Shown: in pieces, positions 1 to 9,811 of the stretch
Position numbering within the stretch: position 1 is the stretch's first letter
Layout: every line of letters starts with the position of its first letter
NCBI GenBank assembly: GCA_030066195.1
Contig: JASJCB010000045.1
Coordinates: 1 to 64,000, forward strand
Direction: 5' to 3'
Origin: Acidobacteriota bacterium
GTDB taxonomy: Bacteria > Acidobacteriota > Holophagae > Acanthopleuribacterales > Acanthopleuribacteraceae
DNA length: 64,000 nt
Notes under the pieces: generated by a model
The model's input: only the letters and a program-made list of their open reading frames with translations
Databases searched by the model: none
Told to the model about the DNA's origin: nothing
Position numbers and translations under genes: made by a program

Positions 1-1
1 T

Positions 2-31
2 GAGGACAAGGTCGAACCCGTAACCGGCTGA
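2..31 (+). CDS. Possible 3' end of an upstream gene
   Basis: An open frame entering the window from the left reads EDKVEPVTG and stops at 29-31, 16 bases before the dihydropyrimidinase start. It could be the tail of the preceding gene of the pyrimidine operon. Nine codons are too few to identify it, so this is only a positional suggestion. Confidence 0.3.
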   Translation, partial: EDKVEPVTG

Positions 32-47
32 TGCAAGGAGGACCATT

Positions 48-1445
<1,398 letters not shown>

Positions 1446-1457
1446 AAGGAGACACCC

Positions 1458-2324
1458 ATGCCTAGAAAGGTAAAATCCGGCCTTATTCAAATGAGCCTGC
1501 CCATGACCGAGGGCGAGGGCAGCATCGATGAGATCAAAAAAGCCATGCTGGACAAGCACGTCCCCTTCATCGAGGACGCGGGCAAGCAGGGCGTGCAGAT
1601 TCTCTGCTTACAAGAGATCTTCAACACGCCCTATTTCTGCCCCGGCCAGGACATTGCCTGGTATGCCTCGGCCGAAAGCGTTCCCGGTCCCACCGTGGAG
1701 TTGATGCAGGAATACGCCAAAAAATTCAGCATGGTCATCATCGTGCCCGTCTACGAGAAAGAACAAGCGGGTATGTTGTACAACACCGCCGCTGTTATCG
1801 ACGCCGACGGTTCCTATTTGGGCAAGTACCGCAAGACCCACATCCCCCACACCTCGGGTTTCTGGGAAAAGTTCTTCTTCAGGCCCGGCAACCTGGGTTA
1901 TCCCGTTTTCGAGACCGCCTATGCAACCATCGGCGTGTATATCTGCTACGACCGGCACTTCCCGGAAGGCGCCCGCGCCCTGGGTTTGAACGGCGCCCAA
2001 ATCGTTTACAATCCGTCCGCCACGGTTGCGGGTCTGTCGCAATACCTGTGGAAACTGGAGCAACCCGCGCACGCGGCGGCCAACGGTTATTTCATGGGCT
2101 GCATCAATCGCGTGGGCGAGGAGAAGCCCTGGAACCTGGGTCGCTTCTACGGCACCAGCTACTTCGTGGATCCGCGCGGGCAAATCTTCGCCCAGGCTTC
2201 TGAGGATAAGGACGAACTGCTGGTTACCGAGTTCGATCTGGACATGATCGACGAGGTCAGAAGCACCTGGCAGTTCTTCCGCGACCGCCGGCCGGAAGCC
2301 TACGAGGACCTGGTCGCCCCCTAA
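1458..2324 (+). CDS. Beta-ureidopropionase (nitrilase superfamily)
   Basis: Carbon-nitrogen hydrolase predicted to release beta-alanine or beta-aminoisobutyrate, CO2 and ammonia from the carbamoyl product of dihydropyrimidinase. The nitrilase Glu-Lys-Cys triad is visible as E53 (CLQEIFNTPYF), K126 (KYRKTHIP) and C163 (VYICYDRHFPEG). The length of 288 residues suits the N-carbamoyl-beta-alanine and N-carbamoylputrescine amidase group. No signal peptide is present. An AAGGAGA site precedes the ATG and the next gene follows after 9 bases. Sequence alone could also fit N-carbamoylputrescine amidase; the neighbours decide for pyrimidine breakdown. Confidence 0.88.
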   Translation: MPRKVKSGLIQMSLPMTEGEGSIDEIKKAMLDKHVPFIEDAGKQGVQILCLQEIFNTPYFCPGQDIAWYASAESVPGPTVELMQEYAKKFSMVIIVPVYEKEQAGMLYNTAAVIDADGSYLGKYRKTHIPHTSGFWEKFFFRPGNLGYPVFETAYATIGVYICYDRHFPEGARALGLNGAQIVYNPSATVAGLSQYLWKLEQPAHAAANGYFMGCINRVGEEKPWNLGRFYGTSYFVDPRGQIFAQASEDKDELLVTEFDLDMIDEVRSTWQFFRDRRPEAYEDLVAP

Positions 2325-2333
2325 GGAGAAGAA

Positions 2334-3650
2334 ATGGCACAAGAAAATCAAACGGTCGGTACTCGGTACGTTCTGGAAAAACACCACAAGCACCTGTTCC
2401 CCGCCGTCAAGAATTACTACGAGAACCCACTGGTTGCCGATCACGGCGACGGCGCTTACGTCTTCGACCTGGAAGGCAAACGCTACCTGGACTTCTTCGG
2501 CGGCATCCTCACCGTATCGGTGGGTCACGCCAATCCGGAAGTCACCCGCCGCGTCACCGCCCAGATGGGCCGCCTCACACATCTCTCGACCCTCTACCCC
2601 AACGTGCCGATCGTTGAACTGGCCGAGAAACTGGCGCGCATCACCCCCGGTAAACTGGACAAGTGTTTCTTTACCGCCTCCGGTTCCGAGGCCGATGAAA
2701 CCGCGGTCATGATGGCGCAAACCTACACGGGTAACCAGGAACTGATCGCTTTGCGTCACGGCTACTCGGGTCGCTCTACCCTGGGGCAGACCCTGACCGC
2801 CCACGGCTCCTGGCGCGTCATTCCCACCCAGATCGCGGCGGTCAAACACGGGCTTGCGCCCTACTGCTACCGCTGTCCCCTGAAGCAAACCTACCCGGGC
2901 TGCGGTGTGGCTTGCGCCAGGGACCTGGACGAACTGATCGCCACCACGACCACGGGTCGCGTGGCCGGTATGTTGGCCGAACCCATCCAAGGCGTGGGGG
3001 GCTTCATCACTCCACCGCGCGAGTACTTTGAAATCGCGGCGGAGATCATCCGTAAACACGGCGGCGTCTTCATTTCCGACGAGGTTCAAACCGGCTTCGG
3101 TCGCACTGGGACCATGTGGGGCATCGAGCAATACGGCGTGGAACCCGACATGATGACCATGGCAAAGGGCATCGCCAACGGCCTGCCGCTGGGCGCTTTG
3201 GTAGCAACCTCCGATATTGCCGACACCCTGACCAAGAACTCGCTGTCTACCTTCGGCGGCAATCCGGTTTCCTGCGAATCGGCCAACGCGGTGATCGACA
3301 TTGTCGAAAAAGAAGACGTACCGCGTAACGCCAGGGAGTTGGGCGCCCAGCTTCGCGAGGGCCTGGAAAAGCTGCAACGAGCCCATCCGGCCGTCATAGG
3401 TGACGTACGCGGCATGGGCCTGATGCAGGCCGTCGAATTTGTGGTCGACGAAACGGCGGGCGACCGCACGCCGAACCCGCAAGCGACGCAGGCATTCCTG
3501 GAAGAAACCCGCAAACGCGGCCTGCTGGTCGGCAGAGGCGGCCTCTACGGCAACGTGGCGCGTATCGCCCCCATGCTCAACAGCACCCGCGAAGAAATAG
3601 AAGAAGGCCTGGCCGCCATGGCCGGAGCCCTGCAAGCCATGACTCAGTAA
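2334..3650 (+). CDS. Class III aminotransferase (AGXT2/beta-alanine type)
   Basis: PLP-dependent omega-aminotransferase of 438 residues. The PLP lysine is K278 in MTMAKGIANGLPLGA, and the pyridine-nitrogen aspartate is in ISDEVQTGFGR (D249). It resembles alanine-glyoxylate aminotransferase 2 and beta-alanine:pyruvate transaminases. In this operon it probably removes the amino group from beta-alanine or beta-aminoisobutyrate, giving malonate or methylmalonate semialdehyde. An insertion with four cysteines at residues 178-194 (CYRC...CGVAC) is worth noting as a possible metal site. Start and stop spacing show translational linkage to its neighbours. Confidence 0.87.
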   Translation: MAQENQTVGTRYVLEKHHKHLFPAVKNYYENPLVADHGDGAYVFDLEGKRYLDFFGGILTVSVGHANPEVTRRVTAQMGRLTHLSTLYPNVPIVELAEKLARITPGKLDKCFFTASGSEADETAVMMAQTYTGNQELIALRHGYSGRSTLGQTLTAHGSWRVIPTQIAAVKHGLAPYCYRCPLKQTYPGCGVACARDLDELIATTTTGRVAGMLAEPIQGVGGFITPPREYFEIAAEIIRKHGGVFISDEVQTGFGRTGTMWGIEQYGVEPDMMTMAKGIANGLPLGALVATSDIADTLTKNSLSTFGGNPVSCESANAVIDIVEKEDVPRNARELGAQLREGLEKLQRAHPAVIGDVRGMGLMQAVEFVVDETAGDRTPNPQATQAFLEETRKRGLLVGRGGLYGNVARIAPMLNSTREEIEEGLAAMAGALQAMTQ

Positions 3651-3659
3651 GAGAGGACC

Positions 3660-4049
3660 ATGACCGAGATTCACCACGAAAATGTACAAGATCGATTGAC
3701 CGAAAGGATCATCGGTGCAGCTATTGAGGTGCATCGCCATTTTGGCCCGGGCCTGTTGGAAAAGGTTTACGAGGAGGCCCTGGTCCATGAATTAGCCTTG
3801 AGAGGAGTTCAAACCGAAGTCCAGGTTCCGGTAGCAATCCGTTACAAAGGCTGTTCCATTACCGGCCAACGAATCGATCTTATCGTGGATAAATTTGTCG
3901 TGGTTGAAGTTAAGGCTGTGGAACGGATGAAAGACATATTCGTATCTCAAACGCTAACCTATCTCCGAGCATCCGGATTAACCCGGGGCCTTGTCATCAA
4001 CTTCGGTCAGGAAAGATTGAAAGACGGCCTTCGAAGAGTTGCGATTTGA
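3660..4049 (+). CDS. GxxExxY family protein
   Basis: Protein of 129 residues named for its conserved GLLEKVY motif, which follows the family's GAAIEVHRHFGPG segment. The D...VVEVKA segment has the pattern of a PD-(D/E)XK nuclease-like core, but its biological role is not established. It sits between the pyrimidine aminotransferase and preT, starting 9 bases after the former, and has no evident link to the pathway. Family members often lie beside short repeats, and a 19-bp inverted repeat follows immediately here. This is probably an insertion into the operon (inference). Confidence 0.85.
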   Translation: MTEIHHENVQDRLTERIIGAAIEVHRHFGPGLLEKVYEEALVHELALRGVQTEVQVPVAIRYKGCSITGQRIDLIVDKFVVVEVKAVERMKDIFVSQTLTYLRASGLTRGLVINFGQERLKDGLRRVAI

Positions 4050-4084
4050 GGAATGAAACTCGGAAGACTTAAAAAGAAGAAAAA

Positions 4085-4225
4085 GGAAGAGAGGACACAG
4101 AGGGCACAGAGAAAATCAAAAACCTCAGACATAAATCATGAGTAACCCCACCAAAAACGCAAACGAACGGACAAATGACCTGGAATAAATATGACCCCCT
4201 CCGTGACCTCTGTGTCCTCTCTTCC
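4085..4225. repeat. 19-bp perfect inverted repeat after the GxxExxY gene
   Basis: Positions 4085-4103 (GGAAGAGAGGACACAGAGG) reappear exactly, reverse-complemented, at 4207-4225, with weaker similarity continuing inward for about eight bases. The arms enclose about 100 bases with no convincing gene. The 263-bp gap between the GxxExxY stop and preT is otherwise unremarkable. As RNA it would form a long hairpin between the two halves of the pyrimidine operon; as DNA it may mark an insertion. Confidence 0.75.
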
Positions 4226-4312
4226 TAAAAACAGAACCATCAACCTATCTCGCGGAACAAGTAAACACGAACCATCAACCCCAAACCGCCCTTTCATCAA
4301 AAAGGAGCAGCC

Positions 4313-5659
4313 ATGACGGCAAAGTTTCACGAAACCCTCGGCGCCGATCGCCTGGAAAGCAAGTTCCCCGACGCCAAACCGTTGTACACCGAATCGGAAG
4401 CATATTACGAGGCCAACCGCTGCCTGTTCTGCTACGATGCGCCCTGTATTTCGGCCTGCCCCACCGGCATCGATGTTCCCGGCTTCATCCGCAAGATCGC
4501 CACGGGGAATATCAAGGCAAGCGCCCGAACCATCTTCGAGGCCAATATGCTGGGGACCAGTTGTTCACGCGTCTGCCCGGTGGAAGTGCTGTGCGCGGGC
4601 GCCTGTGTCTTCAACGATCTGAACGGCGAGCCCATCCACATCGGCCGGTTACAGCGTTACGCCACCGAGAAAGCTCTGTTCGATGAAGCCGAAACAGGTC
4701 GCAAGCTCTTCGAGCCCAAACCGGACACGGGTAAAAAGGTCGCGCTTATCGGCGCCGGCCCGGCATCCCTGGCTTGTGCGGCATACCTGGCTTTGGAAGG
4801 GGTGAAGCCCACCATCTTCGAGCGGGGCAAATTGCCCGGGGGTCTCAACACCACCGGCGTGGCGCCGTACAAATTGCACGCCGAATCCAGTCTTGACGAA
4901 GTCTCCTGGCTGTTGAGCCACGGTGTCGACTTGAAGACAGAGGTAGAGGTCGGCAAGGACGTCACCGCCGATCAGCTACGGCGGGATTACGACGCCGTCT
5001 TCGTGGGTATCGGCATGGGGGACGACCGCTTGCTGTCCTTCGGCAATGAGAACAATCCGTATGTGTTGGGCGCCACCGCCTTGATCGAAGCCATCAAGAA
5101 CGATGCGGGTTTCCAACTGCCGCCGGGTGTGAAAACCGCCGTCATCGTGGGTGGCGGCAATACCGCGATCGATATCGCCAGACAACTGGCGGGTTTGGGC
5201 GTGGAAGACGTCAGCATGATCTATCGCCGCACCGCCGCGGAAATGAGCGGTTACAAGCACGAGATGGACTACGCCCGCAAGGAAGGCGTCACCCTGGTGG
5301 AAAACGCCAGGCCGGTCAAGGTTCACCAGGAAGAAGATCGAGTTCTGGGCCTGCGCGTGGCTTCCACGGTCACCGACCAGGAAACGGAAATTGCCTGCGA
5401 CCTGATCGTGATGGCGGTCGGCCAGGAGTCGCGTGTCCACGCTTTGGGGCTGGATATCGAGGTCAATGACCGCGGCCATGTCGTGGTGGATCTCGAGACG
5501 ATGCGCACCGGCAGAGAGGGCGTGTGGGCAGGCGGCGATTGTATCAACGGCGGCAAGGAAGTCGTCAACGCGGCCGCGGACGGTCGTGAAGCCGCCCTGG
5601 ACATGCTGCGTTCCTGGGGTTTGCAGCCCCGTAAATGGCGTTACAGCCCGTCGGTTTGA
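4313..5659 (+). CDS. preT: NAD-dependent dihydropyrimidine dehydrogenase subunit PreT
   Basis: Flavin/iron-sulfur electron-input subunit for reduction of uracil or thymine, the first step of the pathway. The N-terminal domain has the cysteine-rich CLFCYDAPC...CPTGIDVP and CSRVCPVEVLCAGAC clusters of glutamate synthase small subunit and DPYD-type proteins. An FAD dinucleotide fold follows at GAGPASLACAAYL and a pyridine-nucleotide fold at VGGGNTAIDIARQL. The 448-residue length suits PreT rather than fused DPYD. AAGGAG lies before the ATG. preA starts 18 bases downstream, so the two subunits are encoded together. Confidence 0.92.
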   Translation: MTAKFHETLGADRLESKFPDAKPLYTESEAYYEANRCLFCYDAPCISACPTGIDVPGFIRKIATGNIKASARTIFEANMLGTSCSRVCPVEVLCAGACVFNDLNGEPIHIGRLQRYATEKALFDEAETGRKLFEPKPDTGKKVALIGAGPASLACAAYLALEGVKPTIFERGKLPGGLNTTGVAPYKLHAESSLDEVSWLLSHGVDLKTEVEVGKDVTADQLRRDYDAVFVGIGMGDDRLLSFGNENNPYVLGATALIEAIKNDAGFQLPPGVKTAVIVGGGNTAIDIARQLAGLGVEDVSMIYRRTAAEMSGYKHEMDYARKEGVTLVENARPVKVHQEEDRVLGLRVASTVTDQETEIACDLIVMAVGQESRVHALGLDIEVNDRGHVVVDLETMRTGREGVWAGGDCINGGKEVVNAAADGREAALDMLRSWGLQPRKWRYSPSV

Positions 5660-5677
5660 TCGCGGAGGAGAAGCGTT

Positions 5678-7018
5678 ATGGCAGATTTGTCGATCGATTT
5701 TTGTGGAATCAAGAGTCCCAATCCTTTCTGGCTGGCCTCCGCGCCGCCCGCCAACTGTGGTGAGCAGGTGATGCGCGCCTTCGACGCGGGCTGGGGCGGT
5801 GCTGTCTGGAAGACGTTGGGCGTGCCCATTACCAATGTTTCCTCCCGCTTCGGCGCGGTGGACTACGCGGGCAGCAAGGTGATCGGCTTCAACAATATCG
5901 AGTTGATCACCGACCGACCGCTGGACGCCAACTTCAAGGAGATCACCGAGACCAAGAAGAAGTACCCCGATCATGCGGTCATTGTCTCCTTGATGGTGGA
6001 GTCGAAAGAGGAGTGGCGCGACATCATCAAACGCAGTGAGGACACCGGCGCCGACGGCATCGAGTTGAACTTCGGCTGCCCGCACGGCATGTGTGAACGC
6101 GGCATGGGCAGCAGCGTCGGCCAGGAGCCGGCGGTATTGAAGGAAATTACGGCTTGGGCCAAGGAATATTCTTCGATTCCGGTCCTGGTGAAACTAACGC
6201 CCAATATCGGCGATATCTTGGATCCCGGCGTAGCCGCGGTGGAGGGCGGGGCCGATGCCTTGTCGCTGATCAACACGGTCAAGTCGATCATCGGCGTGGA
6301 CCTGGACCGCTTGACCCTGTTACCGCGTGTGGGCGACGCCAGTTCCAACGGCGGTTACTGCGGCCCGGCGGTCAAACCCATTGCGCTGCACATGGTAGGC
6401 GCCCTGGCTCGTGACCCGCGCATCACCATTCCCATCAGCGGCATCGGCGGCATCAGTGATTGGCGCGACGCCGCGGAGTTCCTGGCTTTGGGTTCCACCT
6501 CGGTTCAGGTTTGCACCGCGGTCATGCACCACGGCTACCGCATTGTAGAAGATATGATCGAGGGCCTGGACAATTACCTGGAAGAGAAGGGTATGAGCAG
6601 CGTCCACCAATTGATCGGCCGAGCGGTCCCGGGCTTCAAGGATTGGGGCGATTTGGACCTGAACTACCAGATCGTCGCCGATATCGACGCGGACAAGTGC
6701 ATCGGCTGTCAACTGTGCTACGTCGCCTGCCTGGACGGGGCCCACCAATGCATCCATACGGACAATGGGCCCTGCAGCGCCTGGCACGGCGAACCGGATC
6801 ACGGCATGAATCCCCGATGCGAGGTGGCGCCGCCGCAAAGACACGAACCGAGAATCGCGGACAAACCCCATGTACCCTGGGTGGACGAGGCCGAATGTAT
6901 CGGCTGCAACCTGTGCGCCCTGGTCTGCCCGGTGCCGGACTGCATCACCATGCGCGAGATCCCCAACGAGGCGGGCCCGGAATCCTGGAACGACCACGTC
7001 GCGGCGGGGAAGGCTTGA
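5678..7018 (+). CDS. preA: NAD-dependent dihydropyrimidine dehydrogenase subunit PreA
   Basis: FMN-binding catalytic subunit that reduces uracil or thymine to the 5,6-dihydro form using electrons from PreT. The N-terminal TIM barrel contains the active-site region NFGCPHGMCERGMG, where the cysteine corresponds to the DPYD catalytic Cys. The C-terminal part has two 4Fe-4S motifs, CIGCQLCYVAC and CIGCNLCALVCPVPDC, as in DPYD. Length is 446 residues. The start follows a GGAGGAGAAGCG site. It ends the operon, and a reverse-strand gene end lies only 6 bases beyond its stop. Confidence 0.93.
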   Translation: MADLSIDFCGIKSPNPFWLASAPPANCGEQVMRAFDAGWGGAVWKTLGVPITNVSSRFGAVDYAGSKVIGFNNIELITDRPLDANFKEITETKKKYPDHAVIVSLMVESKEEWRDIIKRSEDTGADGIELNFGCPHGMCERGMGSSVGQEPAVLKEITAWAKEYSSIPVLVKLTPNIGDILDPGVAAVEGGADALSLINTVKSIIGVDLDRLTLLPRVGDASSNGGYCGPAVKPIALHMVGALARDPRITIPISGIGGISDWRDAAEFLALGSTSVQVCTAVMHHGYRIVEDMIEGLDNYLEEKGMSSVHQLIGRAVPGFKDWGDLDLNYQIVADIDADKCIGCQLCYVACLDGAHQCIHTDNGPCSAWHGEPDHGMNPRCEVAPPQRHEPRIADKPHVPWVDEAECIGCNLCALVCPVPDCITMREIPNEAGPESWNDHVAAGKA

Positions 7019-7024
7019 GAAGAT

Positions 7025-7252
7025 TCAGGCTTCTCCCTGATTACCGGAGAGCTGAGCCCGAAAGGCGTCAACTTCTTGCTGGTAGATTTCTTCAGTAATA
7101 ATGCCTTTTTCTAAAAGGCCTTTGAAACGAGCTTCAAAGACATTGACAGCTTTTTTGTTGAACTGCTTTCTCTCTTCTTCCCGACCTTCCTGTTTAACCT
7201 CTTTATAGAAAACTGTTTCCTCAACCGGGGTGTCAAATCCAAATACTGTCAT
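7025..7252 (-). pseudogene. Tandem copy of the DUF2887 C-terminus
   Basis: A 75-residue frame that duplicates, over its full length, the last 75 residues of the neighbouring DUF2887 protein. Both start M..FGFDTPVEETVFYKEVKQE and end RAQ(I/L)SGN(H/Q)GEA. The copies differ at roughly a fifth of residues but keep the frame with no internal stop. An upstream in-frame ATG at 7270 overlaps the parent's stop codon. It may be translated as a small protein or be the relic of a segmental duplication. No separate promoter was seen. Confidence 0.6.
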
Positions 7253-7256
7253 GATT

Positions 7257-8069
7257 TCAAGCTTCCCCATGGTTGCCGCTGATTTGGGCACGGAATGCGC
7301 TGACTTCCTGTTGGTAGACTTCCTCGGAAATAATTCCCTTCTCCAGGAAGCCTTTGAGACGTGCCTCGAAGGCATTGACAGCTCTTTTATTGGACTGCTT
7401 TTCGCACTCGTCCCAGGCTTCCTGTTTGACTTCCTTGTAGAAAACCGTTTCCTCAACCGGGGTGTCGAATCCAAACATTTTCATAATCTCCTTTTTGCTT
7501 AAGGTTTTAAATCGTTGGGTCAACCAGGATAAGAAAACTTCTTCCAAGCATGCTCTTTCGTCCTTGGCTAGAGGGGCCTTGCGGATGACTTTTAACCATT
7601 GAGCGGCGTTTGCTTTAACCGTTTCTTCGTTCTGCTCCAAGAAGGGTTGGAAGACCGCGTACAGCGGATGATCCTCTCCCAATTCACGAAGCGCTACATC
7701 TAAATATATTACCCGAAAGCCGTTGCCGCAACGGGCAAATTGATGCCAGGGATAGGGCTTGGGATCGCAACCCTCATTCAGGAAGACGATGATACACTCG
7801 ATCGTCCAATCCGGCTCTTCCAGTTGCAGGCCGGTTGCCTCATGCAGAAGGCGCGGATAGACAGACACTTCCCAGGCAGCCTGGAACTCGACGACCCAAG
7901 CGGGAAATGTCTTGTCGGTCGGTTCGAAGAGACCGTCGTAGGTGCGGTCCACCTGCTTGAAAGCTCGCGAGGAAAAGGAGTAACCGGCGGATTTATCGAA
8001 GGGAACCACGTCGGCGAACAGGTTGGGACATTTTCTGAAGATTTGGTAGAAGTGAGTATCGGATTTCAT
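7257..8069 (-). CDS. DUF2887 / Rpn-family nuclease-like protein
   Basis: Protein of 270 residues that begins MKSDTHFYQIFRKCPNLF, typical of DUF2887 proteins in the Rpn/PD-(D/E)XK group often linked to recombination and mobile DNA. The core FPAWVVEFQ fits the E-x-Q nuclease motif, and a charged C-terminal helical region follows. I chose the ATG at 8069, 18 bases inside the longest frame, because GGGAGA lies 7 bases upstream. Its tail is tandemly duplicated just downstream. The actual activity here is unknown. Confidence 0.78.
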   Translation of the reverse strand: MKSDTHFYQIFRKCPNLFADVVPFDKSAGYSFSSRAFKQVDRTYDGLFEPTDKTFPAWVVEFQAAWEVSVYPRLLHEATGLQLEEPDWTIECIIVFLNEGCDPKPYPWHQFARCGNGFRVIYLDVALRELGEDHPLYAVFQPFLEQNEETVKANAAQWLKVIRKAPLAKDERACLEEVFLSWLTQRFKTLSKKEIMKMFGFDTPVEETVFYKEVKQEAWDECEKQSNKRAVNAFEARLKGFLEKGIISEEVYQQEVSAFRAQISGNHGEA

Positions 8070-8125
8070 GAGCCGTTCTCCCGGCAAGTCTATTTTTATG
8101 CGCGAATAATAACCCTTAAACGACG

Positions 8126-8158
8126 AAAGGCCGCTCTCCCCAAGGGAGAACGGCCTTT
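8126..8158 (-). terminator. Hairpin terminator after miaE
   Basis: AAAGGCCG pairs with CGGCCTTT around an inner CTCCC/GGGAG stem and a short CAA-type loop. The tail after the stem is only moderately T-rich (CTTTCGTCGTTT on the reverse strand). It lies between the end of the miaE operon and the DUF2887 start, so it probably ends the former. Confidence 0.7.
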
Positions 8159-8219
8159 AGTCATCATCCTACCATCGGACCGGCTCATTTGAAAACCGGA
8201 ACTTTTGATGCGTCGGCGT

Positions 8220-8786
8220 CTAGTGCAATGCGGCGCGGACGGGTACAGCTTGGATGGCCGCCGCTTCCAGATCCAGCCAGTGGTCCAGGCGCTGTTCGAT
8301 TTCGGTTTCGTCGAAGTATTTGCGGGCCAGTTTCGCGAACAGTTCCGTATGCGTTGCCTCCGATTTACTGAGGCGATCATAGAACCGTTGCAGCTTTTCA
8401 TCGGCCACATTTTCGGCAACCAGACCGAAGCGTTCGACGCCGCGCGCCTCGACTACCGATCCCAGTAACAGCCGATCGAGCAGTCGCAGGCGCTTGTCCG
8501 TACTGAGATGCGGCAACAAACCCGCGATGTAGGGATCTTTCTCGTCCCGCTCCCAGATCAACTTTCGCTTGTGGATCAGGGCCAACACCTGCTGGTAGTG
8601 CAGCAATTCCTCACGAGCCAGGCGGACCATGGGGATGTGCAAGGCGAATTTGTCCGGGTACTGCACCACGAAGGAAGTCGCCATGGCCGCGGCCTTGCGT
8701 TCGGCCGCGGCATGGTCCAGCAGGAAATTGTCGAAATCGGCCAGGACGGCTTGAATCCAAGCGTCCCCGGTGACAGCGCGCAACAT
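8220..8786 (-). CDS. miaE: tRNA-(ms2io6A)-hydroxylase MiaE-like
   Basis: Diiron monooxygenase of 188 residues predicted to hydroxylate the isopentenyl group of ms2i6A37 in tRNA. Ferritin-like four-helix ligands are visible: E in AAAERKAAAM, the REELLHYQQV pair, E in VVEARGVERFG and the SEATHTELF cluster. Its ATG shares one base with the ilvE stop (TAATG), so it is the last gene of an overlapping four-gene operon. No miaA or miaB is in the window. The family assignment is good; the substrate is taken from the family. Confidence 0.85.
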   Translation of the reverse strand: MLRAVTGDAWIQAVLADFDNFLLDHAAAERKAAAMATSFVVQYPDKFALHIPMVRLAREELLHYQQVLALIHKRKLIWERDEKDPYIAGLLPHLSTDKRLRLLDRLLLGSVVEARGVERFGLVAENVADEKLQRFYDRLSKSEATHTELFAKLARKYFDETEIEQRLDHWLDLEAAAIQAVPVRAALH

Positions 8787-9811
8787 TAGCAGGCCCTGGT
8801 CAACCAGTGATGGTTATCGGGTGATTTGCCGCCGTGGATGTCGATCAAGGCCTGACGTAGTTTCAGGGTATTGGGTCCGATCTCGCCGTTGTTGCACAGA
8901 ATCACCTCATCGTTGTAGACGAAGGAACCGATGCCGGCCAGCACCGCCGCGGTGCCGCTCAACGCCGCCTCGCCGTAGCGAGCCCATTCCAATACCTCGG
9001 TCACGCCGATTTCACGCTCGCTGATCTTGTAGCCCAGGTCGCGACCCAATTCCAGGATGGAGTCCCGAGTGACGCCGTGCAGGAAGCTGTTATCCAATTT
9101 CTTGGTCAGGATTTCGTGATCGCTGATCAGCAGGAAATTGGCCGCGCCGGTCTCCTGAACATCGCCGTCGGGCGCGAACAAAACCTGTTGCACGCCGTAT
9201 TTCTGCTTCGCTCGTTGGATCTGACCCAGCGCCGAGGCATAGTTGCCGCCGGTCTTGGCGCTGCCGAAATGCGGTGCGGTACGCATGCGGTCGTCATCGA
9301 TGAGAATCTTCAGGGGCTTGAGACCGGTTTCAAAGTAATCGCCCACCGGGGACAACAAGATATACAGGCACGCTTCGCTGGAAGGCGACGCGGCGGCGCC
9401 GATGGAAGCCAGGGTTCCGAATAACGTGGGCCTGATATAAAGCGCGCCGGGCTGCTCGGGTACCCAATCGACACACTCGCGAATCAGGTTTTTAATGCCC
9501 TCGCTCACGAACCGGGGATCGGGCTGGGGCAGGCAAAGCAGGCCCGCGCTGTCGTGAAGACGCTGCATGTGCCGGTCCAGACGGAAGATGTGCACGCTGC
9601 CGTCGTCGTGACGATGCGCTTTCAGGCCCTCGAAGCAAGTACTGGCGTAGTGAAGCACGTGCGCGGACGGTTCCAGTTGGATGGGACCGTAGGGTTGGAT
9701 GGTAAAGGGCTCCCAGGCCCCGTTGCGATAATGGGTGATCGCAATCTTGTCGGTAAAACTTGTGCCGAACGTAGCTTTAAGAGCCGCGTCCACTTTGGGT
9801 GCATTCGCCAT
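8786..9811 (-). CDS. ilvE: Branched-chain amino acid aminotransferase
   Basis: Fold-type IV PLP enzyme interconverting Leu, Ile and Val with their 2-oxo acids. The length (341 residues) matches the longer BCAT subgroup related to eukaryotic enzymes. The PLP lysine lies in FGSAKTGGNYASAL and the class IV signature region is VQETGAANFLLI. The ATG follows GGAGGAAAATGA, which overlaps the end of the NFACT-R gene, giving translational coupling. Its place among RNA and ribosome genes looks like an operon of convenience. Confidence 0.92.
   Translation of the reverse strand: MANAPKVDAALKATFGTSFTDKIAITHYRNGAWEPFTIQPYGPIQLEPSAHVLHYASTCFEGLKAHRHDDGSVHIFRLDRHMQRLHDSAGLLCLPQPDPRFVSEGIKNLIRECVDWVPEQPGALYIRPTLFGTLASIGAAASPSSEACLYILLSPVGDYFETGLKPLKILIDDDRMRTAPHFGSAKTGGNYASALGQIQRAKQKYGVQQVLFAPDGDVQETGAANFLLISDHEILTKKLDNSFLHGVTRDSILELGRDLGYKISEREIGVTEVLEWARYGEAALSGTAAVLAGIGSFVYNDEVILCNNGEIGPNTLKLRQALIDIHGGKSPDNHHWLTRAC

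Noticed and set aside
1608-3788. 726-codon reverse frame over the pyrimidine operon
   Set aside because: Antiparallel shadow with no family motif or ribosome site.
8096-8419. 107-codon reverse frame near the terminator
   Set aside because: Overlaps miaE out of frame and runs through the hairpin terminator.
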